A stretch of 64,000 nt of DNA from Pseudonocardia ammonioxydans (lineage in GTDB: Bacteria; Actinomycetota; Actinomycetes; Mycobacteriales; Pseudonocardiaceae). The notes beneath the pieces are model-generated. The model ran no database searches and was not told where the DNA came from. It saw nothing but the letters and a program-made list of their open reading frames with translations. This document shows, in pieces, positions 8,220-18,780 of this stretch. Numbering within the stretch: position 1 is the first letter of the stretch; each line of letters begins with the position of its first letter. The stretch spans positions 186,001 to 250,000 of the forward strand of contig NZ_FOUY01000002.1 in the NCBI RefSeq assembly GCF_900115005.1, given 5' to 3'. The translations under genes and the position numbers were made by a program.

Positions 8220-9005
8220 TCAGCGCGGCAGGTCCTCCTCGGGCGGGTCCGGGTCCGTGTCGTCGGGGTCGTCGGGGTCCTCGGTCGGGTCGACGCGGGT
8301 CCGGGCCGACCGGACCCCGGTCGTCTCGGCCAGTGCGGCGGCCAGCGAGCTCAGGTCGCCCCGTCCGTCCAGGCGCAGCGTGAGCGCGGCGACCCGGGTG
8401 CCGTCGGCGGCGACCGACCCGCGGTGCACGGCCACCCCCGCGACCGAGAACCCGGCCTCGGTGCAGCGCGCGAGAACCCCGCGTAGCACGCCGAGACCGT
8501 CGTCGTAGCGGATGCGCAGCACCGGTGGCCTGCGGCGACGGCGCCGGACCGCCCGGGCCAGCGGTGGCAGACCGCGGGTGACCAGCAGGTGTGCGCCCGT
8601 CGCCAGGACCGCGAGCAGCGGCAGGCCGGCGCCGCACGCCGTTCCCACCGCCGCGGCCAGCCAGATCGTCGCGGCGGTGGTCAGGCCCCGGACGACGTCC
8701 TGCCGGACGAAGATCAGTCCGGCGCCGATGAACCCGATGCCGGAGACGATCTGCGCGGCGATCCGGGACGGGTCCAGCGTGACGTGCTCGGTCGCCAGCA
8801 GATCCGCGAACCCGTACTTCGAGATGACCATGAACACGGCTGCGCCGACCCCGACCAGCGCGTGGGTGCGCAGGCCCGCGCTCTTGGCGCCGGCCTCGCG
8901 CTCCAGGCCGATCGCCGTCGTCAGGAGCAGGGCCAGCAGGACCGGTGGCAGCAGGTCCCACTGGTCCGCGGTGGACCACAGCGGCTCGGACCACCCGCCC
9001 GGCAT
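8220..9005 (-). CDS. MgtC/SapB-family membrane protein
   Basis: 261 residues. Family signature with conserved [24 protein letters not shown] near the start and several membrane helices up to about residue 150; a soluble ACT-like C-terminal domain follows ([28 protein letters not shown]), ending in an acidic Asp/Pro-rich tail. MgtC-type proteins are linked to growth at low magnesium and to phosphate/ATPase control; the role here is unproven. Divergent from trmD with a 50-bp gap. It interrupts the usual rimM-trmD adjacency together with the HTH/Clp-N pair. Confidence 0.87.
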   Translation of the reverse strand: MPGGWSEPLWSTADQWDLLPPVLLALLLTTAIGLEREAGAKSAGLRTHALVGVGAAVFMVISKYGFADLLATEHVTLDPSRIAAQIVSGIGFIGAGLIFVRQDVVRGLTTAATIWLAAAVGTACGAGLPLLAVLATGAHLLVTRGLPPLARAVRRRRRRPPVLRIRYDDGLGVLRGVLARCTEAGFSVAGVAVHRGSVAADGTRVAALTLRLDGRGDLSSLAAALAETTGVRSARTRVDPTEDPDDPDDTDPDPPEEDLPR

Positions 9006-9055
9006 GGCCGACCTCCCTCGCCCCGTCCGTTCCGGTGCCTGCGACGATCCGCCGC

Positions 9056-9955
9056 GTGCGGATCGACGTCGTCACCATCTTCCCCTCCTACCTCGCACCG
9101 TTGCGCGAGGCACTGCTGGGCAGGGCGATCGAGCGCGGGCTGCTCGAGGTCGGGGTGCACGATCTGCGGCACTGGACCCACGACGTGCATCAGGCCGTCG
9201 ACGACGCGCCGTACGGGGGCGGGCCCGGGATGGTCATGCGCCCCCAAGTCTGGGGTGAGGCGCTCGACGAGGTCCTGGCCGGGCCGCCGGCCCGGTTGGT
9301 CGTCCCGACGCCGGCCGGGCGGCCGTTCTCCCAGGCGACCGCCCGGGCGTGGGCGTCCGAATCTCGCCTGGTGTTCGCCTGCGGCCGGTACGAGGGCATC
9401 GACGAGCGGGTGCTGCTCGACGCCCGCGCCCGCGGCACCGAGGTCGAGGAGGTCTCGATCGGCGACTACGTGCTGGTCGGTGGCGAGGTCGCCGTGCTGG
9501 TGATGGTGGAGGCGGTGGCCCGGCTGCTGCCCGGGGTGCTCGGCAACCCGCGCTCGGCCGAGGAGGACTCGTTCTCCGACGGGCTGCTCGAGGGGCCGTC
9601 CTACACGCGTCCGGAGAGCTGGCGCGGGCTGTCCGTGCCGGAGGTCCTGCGCAGCGGCAACCACGCCGCGATCGACCGGTGGCGCCGGGACCGCGCGCTC
9701 GAACGGACCCGGGACCGGCGTCCCGACCTGATCGAGGCCCTCCCGGACGGTGCCCTCGACGCCGCCGACCGCGCCGTGCTCGCCGCCGGGCGCTCCGGCG
9801 GGGCCGCGGCGGGTGGCCGTCCCGGCGACGGTGGCAGTCCCGGCGGCCTCGGCCGTCCCGACGACGGTGGCCGTCCCTACGACGCTGGCCTTCCCGACGA
9901 CGGTGGCCGGACGACGACAGACGACTACGGCCCCGACGGGACGGGTCGGGCCTGA
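9056..9955 (+). CDS. trmD: TrmD, tRNA (guanine-N1-)-methyltransferase
   Basis: 299 residues from GTG 9056 ([16 protein letters not shown]). The trefoil-knot SAM site is evident ([15 protein letters not shown] and [17 protein letters not shown]), as is [22 protein letters not shown]. It methylates G37 of tRNAs to prevent +1 frameshifting. The usual protein ends near residue 240; here a Gly/Asp/Pro tail of about 50 residues follows, made partly of six-residue repeats (bases about 9810-9910). The stop lies in a hairpin. Confidence 0.95.
   Translation: MRIDVVTIFPSYLAPLREALLGRAIERGLLEVGVHDLRHWTHDVHQAVDDAPYGGGPGMVMRPQVWGEALDEVLAGPPARLVVPTPAGRPFSQATARAWASESRLVFACGRYEGIDERVLLDARARGTEVEEVSIGDYVLVGGEVAVLVMVEAVARLLPGVLGNPRSAEEDSFSDGLLEGPSYTRPESWRGLSVPEVLRSGNHAAIDRWRRDRALERTRDRRPDLIEALPDGALDAADRAVLAAGRSGGAAAGGRPGDGGSPGGLGRPDDGGRPYDAGLPDDGGRTTTDDYGPDGTGRA
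9815..9910 (+). repeat. 18-bp coding repeats in the trmD tail
   Basis: About five successive 18-bp units of the form GGTGGCCGTCCCGACGAC encode hexapeptides of consensus [G/A/L]-G-x-P-x-D. The core enzyme ends before this region. Confidence 0.8.
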
Positions 9956-9961
9956 CCCGTC
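9940..9961 (+). terminator. Hairpin over the trmD stop codon
   Basis: 8-bp stem GACGGGTC / GACCCGTC with a GGGCCT loop; the TGA stop of trmD (9953-9955) sits at the loop edge. No T-tract. Could act as terminator or as an attenuator ahead of rplS. Confidence 0.4.
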
Positions 9962-10000
9962 GGGCCGCGTCCGGACCACCGGGTGTCCGGGCCGTTCGGC

Positions 10001-10016
10001 CCGTCTGGCACTATGG
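10001..10016 (+). promoter_or_regulatory. Candidate promoter motif upstream of rplS
   Basis: CCGTCTGGCACTATGG, nearly the same as the motif before rpsP. It leaves a leader of about 210 nt before rplS, in which I recognise no known riboswitch or leader-peptide structure. Confidence 0.35.
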
Positions 10017-10230
10017 ACCAGTTGCCAGCGCCGTGTGCGGTGCCCGGCGACGGCTGCATGCGCCGGTCGGACAGACCGCGCGCCGCGAGCCGCGCCGGAG
10101 CCCGCCACCCGGACGAGCGTCCCACCGCCGAGGTGCGGACCGCCCGGGTGGCCCGGGAAGAGACCCCCGGAACGACCCGGGGCGGCACCGCACGACCCGC
10201 ACGAACGACACACGAGGACGGACCGTCGAC

Positions 10231-10590
10231 ATGAACACCCTGGACGCCCTGGACGCGCAGACCCTGCGCTCCGACATCCCGAACTTCCGGCCCGGGGACA
10301 CGCTCAAGGTGCACGTGAAGGTCATCGAGGGCACCCGCTCCCGGACCCAGGTCTTCCAGGGCGTGGTCATCCGCCGCCAGGGCTCCGGTGCCCGGGAGAC
10401 CTTCACCGTGCGCAAGATCTCGTTCGGTGTCGGCGTCGAGCGCACCTTCCCGGTGCACACGCCGAACATCGAGAAGATCGAGGTCGCCACCCGCGGCGAC
10501 GTCCGCCGGGCGAAGCTCTACTACCTGCGTGAGCTGCGCGGCAAGGCCGCGAAGATCAAGGAGCGCCGGGAGACCCCGTCCGCGTCCTGA
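10231..10590 (+). CDS. rplS: Ribosomal protein bL19
   Basis: 119 residues, the usual size. Recognisable core [20 protein letters not shown] and [22 protein letters not shown], ending [21 protein letters not shown]. Located at the 30S-50S interface of the ribosome. ATG at 10231. Followed 42 bp later by lepB, as is common. Confidence 0.97.
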   Translation: MNTLDALDAQTLRSDIPNFRPGDTLKVHVKVIEGTRSRTQVFQGVVIRRQGSGARETFTVRKISFGVGVERTFPVHTPNIEKIEVATRGDVRRAKLYYLRELRGKAAKIKERRETPSAS

Positions 10591-10620
10591 CCGTCACCCC
10601 GTCGTGACGGCCCGGTGACG

Positions 10621-10632
10621 TAATCTCGACGC
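10621..10632 (+). promoter_or_regulatory. Putative leaderless promoter -10 for lepB
   Basis: TAATCT (10621-10626) is followed by six bases and then GTG 10633; no ribosome-binding site. Confidence 0.45.
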
Positions 10633-13353
10633 GTGGCCTTCCCCGAGCTCCCCGATGACCGCCGGGCCCGCCCCCGGCGGTATCGCGGCGGTGATGCCCC
10701 CGAGCGCACGGGTCGGCGGCGGGCCCCCGAGGACCCGCCGCCCCCCGGCTCGGAGGGCGCCGACGAGCAGGACTGGTTCCTCGGCACCGCGCTGCAGCAC
10801 GGGGTCGCGGTGGAGGACGCAGACGAGCAGGCCGAGCCCGGCGGCCGGGGTGTGCGGACCCGGCACGCGCCGGAGCCCGGTGCCGACCCGGACGAGGGTC
10901 CGCGGGGGCGCCGCTACCGCAACGGGTTCGAGGAGCTCGCCGGCGAGCGGTCCGCCCGGCACAGCAACGGCAACGGCTACGCCGAGGGCCGCAACGGGAC
11001 CGGCGCGCACAGCCGCTCCGAGAACCCCGACCCGCAGCGCGCCCGCTACGCCGAGCGGGTCCGTGACGCGCGCCCCTACGAGGCCGACCCGCCCCAGGCC
11101 ACCGGCCGCAGGCGGGCCGCGGACCCGGCCCGGGCACCCGAGGAGCGCACCGGCGGGCACCGCCGCCCCCCGGGTGGACCCGACACCGGTACCGGTGGCC
11201 GTCGGCGCGCGCCCGAGGGGACCGGCGCCCACCGGCGCGGTGCCCCCGACCCCGGTGCCCCCGATCAGGGTCCGCAGGCCCGCGGCGGCGCGCCCGACGC
11301 GCGGAGCGGGTTCGCCGGAGGAGACGGCCCCGGCCGTCCCCGGCGCAGCCGCGCCGACGACCCCACCGCTTTCGACCCGCCCCCGCACGGCAACGGCAGG
11401 CCCCCCGCTGCCCCGGCCGGGTTCGACGGGATGCCGCCGGAGCGCGGTCCGCAGGCCCCGCCGCCCGGCGGCCCCCGGGCCCGTCCTCCCCGGGCACCGC
11501 ACGACACCCCCGGCGGGTTCGCCGGGCCCCCGCCCGCCCGCGGCCCCCGGCCGCCGGGCGGTCCCCCCAGTGGTCCCGACGGCGCCCCGCCCTACGGTCG
11601 CGGCCCCCACGACGCCCCGGCCGGGTTCGACGGCGGCCCGCCGCCCGCCCGCGGCCCACGGGCCGCACCGCCCGGCTTCGACGGAGCCCGGCCTCCCCGG
11701 GGAGGCCCGGGAGCACCGGACGCCCTCGCCGGTCCCGACGGCGCCCCGCCGCACACCCGTGGTCCGCAGAGCGCACCCGACGCGCCCGACGGCGGTCCGC
11801 CGTACGCCGGCGGTCCGCAGGCCGCACCCGACGCGCTCGACGGCGCACCACCGTTCCCACGCGGCCCACAGGCCGGGCCGGATGCCTTCGCCGGTCCCGA
11901 CGGCGCCCCGCCGTACGGCCGTGGCCCGCAGGCCGCACCGAACGGTCCCGCCGGACCCGACGGCGTCCCGCCGCAGGCCCGGGGCCCCCGGGCCGCGCCG
12001 GATGCTCCCGGCGCACCGCCGTATCCGCCCGGCACGCCGGTGCCGGACGGGTTCGCCGAACCGGCGCCGCGGCGTGCCCGCGGTCCCCAGGACGCGCCGC
12101 AGGCCGGGCCGGGCGACGGGCCACCGCACGCCCGCCCGCCCGCACCGCCGCGCGGCCCCGTCCCACCGGAGCCGGGATTCCCGGGGCACGGCGCACCCGC
12201 CGACGCCGGGGACCCCTACCGGGCACCCCGGCCGGCGGAGGACGCCGACCAGGACGACCACCAGGACGACGGCCTGCCGCCGGAGGCCGCCGCCCCGCAG
12301 GCCACCACCCGGGCCGCGCGGCGCCGGGCCGGCGCGCTGTCGGCCGGTGGACCGCCGGACACCGACGAGGACCGGGCTGCCGCGGACGCGCTCGACGATG
12401 ATGCCGCCGCCGACGAGGCCCCCGGCCCGCGCGCGGGCCGGCGCAGCGGACCCGTGGGCGTCGGCGGCCGGATCGCGGCGTTCGCCGGCCTCGGGAAGGA
12501 CGAGGACGGGGAGAAGCGCAAGCTCGCCTTCTGGAAGGAGCTGCTGCTCCTCGCCGGCGTCGCGATCCTGCTGACGATCCTGATCCAGACGTTCCTCGCG
12601 AAGGTCTACGTGATCCCGTCCGGATCGATGGAGACGACCCTGCACGGCTGCACCGGCTGCACCAACGACCGCGTGCTCGTCGACAAGGTCACCTACAACT
12701 TCACCGACATCTCGCCCGGCGACATCGTCGTGTTCCGCGGGACCGACGGCTGGGCCAGCGAGACCTACACCGGTGAGGACTCGGCGAACCCGCTGGTCAA
12801 GGGTGCGCAGACGCTCATGTCGCTGGTCGGCATCGCACCCCCCGACGAGAAGGACTTCGTCAAGCGGGTGATCGCCGTCGGGGGCCAGACCGTCGCGTGC
12901 TGCGACGCGTTGAACCAGGTGATGGTCGACGGCCAGCCGCTCGAGGAGCCCTACGTCTACTACCTGCCCGAGGCGGGGCCGGCGAGACAGATCCCGTTCG
13001 GTCCGGTCACGGTGCCCGAGGGCGAGTACTGGATGATGGGCGACTCGCGGAACAACTCCGCGGACTCGCGGGCGGCCGGGCACGGCCCGATCCCCGAGGA
13101 GAACATCATCGGCAAGGTCCGCCTGGTGGTGCTGCCGTTCGACCGGTTCGGCTGGGTGAGTGCCGTCGATCCGCAGACGACGGCGAACGCGGCCGGCGCG
13201 CAGGGGCTGCCCGCGGGGCTGCCGCTCGTACTCGGCATGATGGGGACCCTGCCGCTCGCCGTCGGTCGGCGCCGGGTGCTCCGTGCCCGCGCCGAGGCCG
13301 AGCGGTTCCTGCCCGCGACGCGCCGCCCACCGGGGTGGCGCCGGAGATCCTGA
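10633..13353 (+). CDS. lepB: Signal peptidase I with a roughly 630-residue disordered N-terminus
   Basis: 906 residues, against 200-320 for typical type I signal peptidases. The enzyme occupies the C-terminal third: a membrane helix ([21 protein letters not shown]), the catalytic serine in VIPSGSM (Ser665), the catalytic lysine in [10 protein letters not shown] (Lys744), and the [11 protein letters not shown] box, then a second hydrophobic helix near the end. Residues 1-630 are Pro/Gly/Ala/Arg-rich and largely repetitive (recurring P-D-G-A-P-P and R-G-P-Q-A-A-P motifs, bases about 11400-12130), with no stop codon or frame break. Since the helix follows it, this segment should lie in the cytoplasm. 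The GTG at 10633 fits a -10 element; an internal start just before the membrane helix cannot be excluded. Confidence 0.92.
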   Translation: MAFPELPDDRRARPRRYRGGDAPERTGRRRAPEDPPPPGSEGADEQDWFLGTALQHGVAVEDADEQAEPGGRGVRTRHAPEPGADPDEGPRGRRYRNGFEELAGERSARHSNGNGYAEGRNGTGAHSRSENPDPQRARYAERVRDARPYEADPPQATGRRRAADPARAPEERTGGHRRPPGGPDTGTGGRRRAPEGTGAHRRGAPDPGAPDQGPQARGGAPDARSGFAGGDGPGRPRRSRADDPTAFDPPPHGNGRPPAAPAGFDGMPPERGPQAPPPGGPRARPPRAPHDTPGGFAGPPPARGPRPPGGPPSGPDGAPPYGRGPHDAPAGFDGGPPPARGPRAAPPGFDGARPPRGGPGAPDALAGPDGAPPHTRGPQSAPDAPDGGPPYAGGPQAAPDALDGAPPFPRGPQAGPDAFAGPDGAPPYGRGPQAAPNGPAGPDGVPPQARGPRAAPDAPGAPPYPPGTPVPDGFAEPAPRRARGPQDAPQAGPGDGPPHARPPAPPRGPVPPEPGFPGHGAPADAGDPYRAPRPAEDADQDDHQDDGLPPEAAAPQATTRAARRRAGALSAGGPPDTDEDRAAADALDDDAAADEAPGPRAGRRSGPVGVGGRIAAFAGLGKDEDGEKRKLAFWKELLLLAGVAILLTILIQTFLAKVYVIPSGSMETTLHGCTGCTNDRVLVDKVTYNFTDISPGDIVVFRGTDGWASETYTGEDSANPLVKGAQTLMSLVGIAPPDEKDFVKRVIAVGGQTVACCDALNQVMVDGQPLEEPYVYYLPEAGPARQIPFGPVTVPEGEYWMMGDSRNNSADSRAAGHGPIPEENIIGKVRLVVLPFDRFGWVSAVDPQTTANAAGAQGLPAGLPLVLGMMGTLPLAVGRRRVLRARAEAERFLPATRRPPGWRRRS
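11400..12130 (+). repeat. Low-complexity Pro/Gly repeat region inside lepB
   Basis: Degenerate in-frame repeats of roughly 45-60 bp built on GGCGCCCCGCC and CGCGGCCC[C/A]CAGGCC cores. They are shared neither with trmD nor with the M23 gene, but the composition is alike. Confidence 0.7.
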
Positions 13354-13364
13354 CCGGGAGCACC

Positions 13365-14225
13365 GTGCCGGTTCCCCCCGACCGCGCCCGTACGGCTGCG
13401 GTGTCCCGCCGGGCGCCGGCCCCCCGCCGGCGCCCGGTCCGGGTGCTGCCCGACGGGCTGCGCCCGCCCCGCGCGATCGTCCGCGACACCGGGAGCTGGA
13501 CCCTGCAGTCGGTGCTGCAGCGCCACGGGCTCGGTCCGGTCGCCGGCGTCGACGAGGCCGGGCGTGGTGCCAGTGCCGGGCCACTGGTCGTGGCCTCGTG
13601 CGTGCTGCGTCCGGCCGATGCGAAGGTACTCGACGGCCTCACCGACTCGAAGCTGCTCACCCCAGCGGCACGCGAGTACTGGTACGGGCGGATCGTGCAA
13701 CGGGCGCTGGACCGCTCGGTGATCGTGGTCCCGGCGGCCGAGGTCGACCGGCGCGGCGTGCACGTCGCGAACATCGAGGGGATGCGCCGCGCGGTCGCCG
13801 CGCTCACCAGCGCCCCGCCCGGCTACGTCCTGACCGACGGGTTCCCGGTCCGCGGGTTCGGCCGGCCCGCCCTCGCGGTGCCCAAGGGGGACCAGGTCGC
13901 GGCCTGCATCGCGGCCGCGTCGGTGCTGGCGAAGGTCACCCGGGACCGGCTCATGACCGAGCTGGACGTCGAGCACGGCGCCTACGGGTTCGCCGTGCAC
14001 AAGGGCTACAACACCCCCGAGCACGAGGCGGCGCTGCGCGAGCACGGGCCCTGCCCGGAGCACCGGTTCTCCTTCGCGAACGTCGCCGCGACGGCCGGGC
14101 GCGAGGCCGCGATGGGGCTGGTCCACAATGAGGGCGTCCCCGAGGACGCGTTCGGTGCTGCGGAAGAGGCGGCACCGGACCCGTGGGAGCCGATGGAGAT
14201 CGTCACAGGAGGAGCAGGCCGGTGA
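13365..14225 (+). CDS. rnhB: Ribonuclease HII
   Basis: 286 residues from GTG 13365. Catalytic acidic residues are visible in [14 protein letters not shown] and in LTDSKLL, with the later aspartate of the fold in the VTRDRLM region; conserved [12 protein letters not shown]. It removes ribonucleotides from DNA-RNA hybrids and misincorporated sites. The first 60 residues are a basic, Pro/Arg-rich lead, and internal GTGs (for example near 13400) could be the true start. Overlaps the following gene by 4 bp (GTGA). Confidence 0.94.
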   Translation: MPVPPDRARTAAVSRRAPAPRRRPVRVLPDGLRPPRAIVRDTGSWTLQSVLQRHGLGPVAGVDEAGRGASAGPLVVASCVLRPADAKVLDGLTDSKLLTPAAREYWYGRIVQRALDRSVIVVPAAEVDRRGVHVANIEGMRRAVAALTSAPPGYVLTDGFPVRGFGRPALAVPKGDQVAACIAAASVLAKVTRDRLMTELDVEHGAYGFAVHKGYNTPEHEAALREHGPCPEHRFSFANVAATAGREAAMGLVHNEGVPEDAFGAAEEAAPDPWEPMEIVTGGAGR

Positions 14226-14545
14226 GCGCCGAGGATCTCGAGAAGTACGAGACCGAGATGGAGCTCACGCTCTACAAGGAGTACCGCGACATCGTCGCGC
14301 AGTTCTCCTACGTGGTGGAGACGGAGCGCCGGTTCTACCTGGCCAACTCGGTCGACGTCGCGCCGCGCAACGCCGACGGCGAGGTCTACTTCGAGGTGCG
14401 CATGTCGGACGCGTGGGTCTGGGACATGTACCGGCCGGCGCGGTTCGTGAAGAACGTGCGGGTGGTGACGTTCAAGGACGTCAACATCGAGGAGCTCGAC
14501 ACCCCCGACCTGCGGCTGCCCGACAGCGACAGCTTCCCCGGCTGA
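14222..14545 (+). CDS. DUF2469 family protein
   Basis: 107 residues from GTG 14222. Highly conserved actinobacterial protein ([61 protein letters not shown]). The family is almost always found directly after rnhB, as here with a GTGA overlap; no biochemical role is known to me. Confidence 0.93.
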   Translation: MSAEDLEKYETEMELTLYKEYRDIVAQFSYVVETERRFYLANSVDVAPRNADGEVYFEVRMSDAWVWDMYRPARFVKNVRVVTFKDVNIEELDTPDLRLPDSDSFPG

Positions 14546-14677
14546 GGCTCGCACACCCCACCGACACCGGCGGCCCGCCCGGACCGCGGTCGGCGGTGCC
14601 GATCCCCAAGTGGCGGATCCGTCCACAGCGCCCCGGTTCGTCGCTCCGCAGCGTCCCCGTGGCCCGATCGTGGGGTC

Positions 14678-15040
14678 ATGGCTGCGAAGGACGAGCTCGG
14701 CCGCCGCGGTGAGGACACCGCCGCCGCCTACCTCGAGCGCGAACACGGGATGGTCGTGCTGTCCCGGAACTGGCGGTGCAAGGACGGCGAGCTCGACATC
14801 ATCGCCACCGACCCCGAGCGGCGGCTCATCGTCTGTGAGGTGAAGACCCGCTCGGGCACCGGTTACGGCGAGCCCGCCGAGTCGATCACCCCACGCAAGA
14901 TGCGCCGGATCCGCGGGCTGGCGCGGGTCTGGATGGCCGCCCATCACCTCGCCTGGACCGAGGTGCGGTTCGACGTCGTCGCGGTCCTGATGCCGCCCGG
15001 CGGTCCGGCCACGCTCACCCACTACCCGGCGGCGTTCTGA
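14678..15040 (+). CDS. yraN: YraN/UPF0102 family nuclease-fold protein
   Basis: 120 residues. Restriction-endonuclease-like fold: GRRGEDTAAAYLEREHG, NWRCKDGELDIIA, and EVKTRSGTGYGEP carrying the D-(E/Q)xK catalytic pattern. Usually adjacent to comM and dprA and thought to act on DNA, though its activity is not established. Its TGA shares one base with the ATG of comM. Confidence 0.93.
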   Translation: MAAKDELGRRGEDTAAAYLEREHGMVVLSRNWRCKDGELDIIATDPERRLIVCEVKTRSGTGYGEPAESITPRKMRRIRGLARVWMAAHHLAWTEVRFDVVAVLMPPGGPATLTHYPAAF

Positions 15041-16554
15041 TGGAGGGCCTGGCGCGGGTGTGGTCGGTCGCGTTGCACGGCGTCGACGGTGTCCCGGTGG
15101 AGATCGAGGCCGCGATCGGCGGCGGCATCCCCGGGGTGCACCTGGTCGGGTTGCCCGACGCCGCGCTCAACGAGGCGAAGGACCGGGTGCGCTCGGCGAT
15201 CGTGCACTCCGGTCGGACCTGGCCCAACCAGCGGATCGTCCTCGCGCTGTCCCCGGCGACGCTGCGCAAGACCGGCAGCCGGTTCGACCTCGCGCTGGCC
15301 TGCGCGGTCCTGACCGCCGCCGAGCTGGTCCCGCCGGACCGGCTGCGCGGCACCGTGCTGGTGGGCGAGCTGGCGCTCGACGGCCGGCTGCGCCCGGTCC
15401 GCGGGGTGCTCCCGTGCCTGCTCGCGGCGCGCGACGCCGGTATGGCGCGCGCGATCGTGCCGCGGGCGACGCTCGCCGAGGCCGCCCTCGTCGACGGCCT
15501 CGCCTCCTACGGCGCGGAGACGCTCACCGAGGTCCTGGACTGGGCGACGGGGGCGCACCGGCTCGAGCGGGTCCCGACCGTCGACGGCCCGGGCCCGGCC
15601 GTCGCCCCTCCGGAGCTCGCGGACGTGCTCGGGCAGGACGACGCCCGGCGGGCCCTGGAGATCGCCGCCGCCGGTGGCCACCACCTGCTGATGGTCGGCC
15701 CGCCGGGGACCGGCAAGACGATGCTGGCCCAGCGGATCGTCGGGCTGCTGCCGGAACTGGGCCGGGCGGAGGCGTTGCAGCTGGCCGCGATCCGCTCCGT
15801 GGCGGGGCGGCTGGCGGACGGCGCTCCGCTGAGCACCCTCGCGCCGTTCGTCGCGCCGCACCACTCCGCGTCGGCCGCGGCCCTGCTCGGCGGCGGCAGC
15901 GGTGTCGCCCGGCCCGGTGCGGTCTCGCTGGCGCACCGTGGGGTGCTGTTCCTCGACGAATGCCCGCACTGGTCGGCCTCGGTGCTCGACTCGTTGCGGA
16001 CCCCGCTGGAGGAGGGGGAGGTCCGGTTGTCACGGGCCGACGGCACCGTCCACTACCCGGCCCGGTTCCAGCTCGTGCTCGCGGCGAACCCGTGCCCGTG
16101 CGCCCCGCCGGTGGACCGCGAGTGCACCTGTCGGCCCGACATCCGTCGGCGGTACATGGCACGGCTGTCCGGTCCACTGCTGGACCGGGTCGATCTGCGG
16201 GTGGCGATGGAACCGGTGACCGGCTTCTCAGTCACCGGCGGGCGCGGTGAGCCCACCGCCGCCGTCCGGGACCGGGTGCTCGAGGCCCGCGCCGCGGCGG
16301 GCGAGCGCTGGTCACAGCACGGCTGGCGGTGCAATGCCGAGGTCCCCGGCACCGAGCTGCGCACCCGCTTCCCCCTGGCGCCCGGGGTGCTGGAACCGCT
16401 GGAGAAACGCATGAGGGCCGGTGAGCTCAGTGCCCGGGGCGCCGATCGGGCGCTCCGGGTGGCGTGGACGTTGTCCGATCTCGCCGGTGCCGAGCGGCCC
16501 GGGCGGGGCGAGGTCGACGCCGCCCTGTACTTCCGTGAGAGGAGCGCAGCATGA
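15040..16554 (+). CDS. comM: ComM/YifB-type AAA+ helicase (Mg-chelatase-like)
   Basis: 504 residues. N-terminal ChlI-like domain (VEIEAAIGGGIPGVHLVGLPDAALNEAKDRVRSA), then AAA+ ATPase with Walker A GPPGTGKT (about residues 220-227) and Walker B-region HRGVLFLDE, and a cysteine cluster (NPCPCAPP, CTCRPD) before the C-terminal domain. ComM aids branch migration during natural transformation. It forms a tight operon with yraN and dprA (1-bp and ATGA overlaps), which supports a DNA-uptake/recombination role. Confidence 0.95.
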   Translation: MEGLARVWSVALHGVDGVPVEIEAAIGGGIPGVHLVGLPDAALNEAKDRVRSAIVHSGRTWPNQRIVLALSPATLRKTGSRFDLALACAVLTAAELVPPDRLRGTVLVGELALDGRLRPVRGVLPCLLAARDAGMARAIVPRATLAEAALVDGLASYGAETLTEVLDWATGAHRLERVPTVDGPGPAVAPPELADVLGQDDARRALEIAAAGGHHLLMVGPPGTGKTMLAQRIVGLLPELGRAEALQLAAIRSVAGRLADGAPLSTLAPFVAPHHSASAAALLGGGSGVARPGAVSLAHRGVLFLDECPHWSASVLDSLRTPLEEGEVRLSRADGTVHYPARFQLVLAANPCPCAPPVDRECTCRPDIRRRYMARLSGPLLDRVDLRVAMEPVTGFSVTGGRGEPTAAVRDRVLEARAAAGERWSQHGWRCNAEVPGTELRTRFPLAPGVLEPLEKRMRAGELSARGADRALRVAWTLSDLAGAERPGRGEVDAALYFRERSAA

Positions 16555-17798
16555 ACCGGCAGCCGGTTCCCCAGGGCGATGCGACCGGGCCGGACCGGAC
16601 CGGCGCGCGGACTCCGGCCCCAGTCCCGTCCGCGGTCGCGGCCCCGACCCCGACCCCGGTTCCGGTCCCGGAGGAGGTCCTGCGGGCGCGTGCGTACCTG
16701 CTGCGCAGCGTCGAACCACCGAATCGGCGGCTGATCGGGCTCATCGAGGAGTACGGACCGGTCGAGGCGGCGGACCGGCTGCGCCGGGGCGCGGTGTCCG
16801 ACGAGCTCCTGCGTGCCGCGACCGCGCGTCGCGGCACCGACCGCAGCGCCGCGGACCTCGACGCCGCACGGGCCGTCGGCGCCCGGCTGCTCGTCCCGGA
16901 GGACCCGCAGTGGCCGGACTGGCCGTTCTCGGCCTTCGCGCTCGCCACGCGCGCGGACCTGGCACCGCCGGTCGCGCTGTGGGCCCGGGGCCCCGCCGAC
17001 CTCTCGGCCCTGGCGGAGCGGTCGGTCACCATCGTGGGCTCGCGGGCCGCGACCCGCTACGGGCTCCACACCACGGCGGATTTCGCCTCGGCGCTCGCCC
17101 GGCGCGGGGTCACGGTGTTCTCCGGTGCGGCCTTCGGCATCGATGCCGCGGCCCACCGCGGTGCGCTCGCGGTCGGCGCGGCGACGGTCGCGGTACTGGC
17201 CTGCGGGCCGGACCGGTTCTACCCGGTCGCCCACACCGGGCTGATCGAGCGGATCGCGGCGACCGGGCTGGTGCTCAGCGAGTACCCGCCGGGGACCGTG
17301 CCGGGCCGGTTGCGCTTCCTGGTCCGCAACCGGTTGCTCGCCGCCCTGGGAGCGGGCTGCCTGGTGGTCGAGGCGGGAGCCCGCAGCGGGTCGCGTCGCA
17401 CGGCCACGGACTCGCTCGCCCTCGGCCGGCCGCTGATGGCGGTACCGGGCCCGGTCACGTCGGCGCTGTCGGTCGGGTGCCACGAGCTGGTGCGCGCCGG
17501 GCAGGCCCAGCTGGTCGGGCGCCCCGAGGACGTCCTGGAGACGGTCGGCCGGCTCGGGCTGGATCTCGCCCTGCCGCCGGCGGGGGAGCGCCGGCCCACC
17601 GACGGCCTCACGCCTGCCGCGCTCGCCGTGCACGACGCACTGCCGGCCCGCGCCGCGTGGTCACCGGGCCGGATCTCCGAGGTCGCCGGCGTCGCCGCCG
17701 ACGACGTCCGTGCCGCGCTGACCGAGCTGGAGGAACGCGGGCTCGCCGAGTACCACCAGGGTCTCTGGCAACGCCCGGCGCGCCGGGGCGGTCCTTGA
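16551..17798 (+). CDS. dprA: DprA/Smf DNA-processing protein
   Basis: 415 residues. Rossmann-like core with [31 protein letters not shown] and [25 protein letters not shown], and a C-terminal winged-helix-like region ([28 protein letters not shown]). Loads RecA on incoming single-stranded DNA in naturally competent bacteria. The first 45 residues are Pro/Thr-rich and unlike the family. Starts inside the comM stop (ATGA). Confidence 0.95.
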   Translation: MNRQPVPQGDATGPDRTGARTPAPVPSAVAAPTPTPVPVPEEVLRARAYLLRSVEPPNRRLIGLIEEYGPVEAADRLRRGAVSDELLRAATARRGTDRSAADLDAARAVGARLLVPEDPQWPDWPFSAFALATRADLAPPVALWARGPADLSALAERSVTIVGSRAATRYGLHTTADFASALARRGVTVFSGAAFGIDAAAHRGALAVGAATVAVLACGPDRFYPVAHTGLIERIAATGLVLSEYPPGTVPGRLRFLVRNRLLAALGAGCLVVEAGARSGSRRTATDSLALGRPLMAVPGPVTSALSVGCHELVRAGQAQLVGRPEDVLETVGRLGLDLALPPAGERRPTDGLTPAALAVHDALPARAAWSPGRISEVAGVAADDVRAALTELEERGLAEYHQGLWQRPARRGGP

Positions 17799-17829
17799 CC
17801 GGGCACCGTCCGCGGCGGACGGTCCCCGT

Positions 17830-18780
17830 ATGGCCAGCACCCGGCACCACGGCACCGGCGATCCCGACCGCGCGGACGACGACCTGGCGCCGGAGGTGGC
17901 CGCCGCCCTGGATGCGTTCGCCTCCCATCTGGAGCACGAACGCGGCCGCTCCCCGCACACCGTGCGGGCCTACCGGTCGGATCTCACCGACCTGCTCCGC
18001 GGCCTGCCCGGGCTCGCGGCACTCGACCTCGACCGCCTGCGCCGGCGGCTCACGGCCACGCACGCGGCCGGGGCGGGGCGGGCCACCGTGGCCCGGCGGA
18101 CGGCGGCCGCGCGCACGTTCTCCGCGTGGGCGGTCCGTACCGGGCGCCTCGACCACGACCCGGCCGCCCGGCTCGGGTCCCCGCGCGCCGCCACCGTCCT
18201 GCCCGAGGTGCCGGCGGCCGAGGAGGCCGCCGCGGTCCTGGACGCGGCGATCTCGGGGGCGACCGAGGACGACCCGGAGGCACTGCGCGACCTGCTGGTG
18301 CTCGAACTGCTCTACGGCACCGGGATCCGGGTCGCCGAGCTGTGCGGGCTCGACCTGGACCGGATCGACGAAGCCGGTCGCACCCTGCGGGTCCGGGGCA
18401 AGGGCGACCGGGAACGCACCGTGGTGTTCGGAGTCCCCGCCGCGCGGGCGCTGCGCCGGTGGCTCGACCGGGGCCGCCCGGCCCTCGCCACGCCGGCCTC
18501 ACCGGCGGCCCTGCTGCTCGGGGTCCGGGGCGGTCGGCTCGACCCGCGTGTGGCCCGTACGGTCGTGCACCGCGCGATGCGCGCGGTGCCGGGCACGACC
18601 GACGTCGGACCACACGGCCTCCGGCACGCCGCAGCCACACATCTCCTGGAGGGCGGAGCCGACCTTCGTTACGTACAGGAGTTGCTCGGTCACGCTACGC
18701 TGTCAACGACCCAGCTCTACACACACGTGACCGTTGATCGGCTGAAGGTGGTTCATGAGCAGGCCCACCCACGGGCGTGA
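17830..18780 (+). CDS. xerC: Tyrosine recombinase XerC
   Basis: 316 residues. SAM-like N-terminal domain ([23 protein letters not shown]) and catalytic domain with Arg167 in [12 protein letters not shown], the lysine in RGKGDRERT, the HGLRH box (His262, Arg265) and Tyr297 in STTQLYTHV. All catalytic residues are present. Size and position next to dprA fit XerC, which resolves chromosome dimers at dif with a partner recombinase; no dif site was seen. The end overlaps whiG by 26 bp. Confidence 0.92.
   Translation: MASTRHHGTGDPDRADDDLAPEVAAALDAFASHLEHERGRSPHTVRAYRSDLTDLLRGLPGLAALDLDRLRRRLTATHAAGAGRATVARRTAAARTFSAWAVRTGRLDHDPAARLGSPRAATVLPEVPAAEEAAAVLDAAISGATEDDPEALRDLLVLELLYGTGIRVAELCGLDLDRIDEAGRTLRVRGKGDRERTVVFGVPAARALRRWLDRGRPALATPASPAALLLGVRGGRLDPRVARTVVHRAMRAVPGTTDVGPHGLRHAAATHLLEGGADLRYVQELLGHATLSTTQLYTHVTVDRLKVVHEQAHPRA

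Noticed and set aside
10594..13584. 996-codon open frame on the minus strand opposite lepB
   Set aside because: It mirrors the Gly/Pro repeat region of lepB and runs across the lepB catalytic domain and into rnhB; no domain is recognisable.
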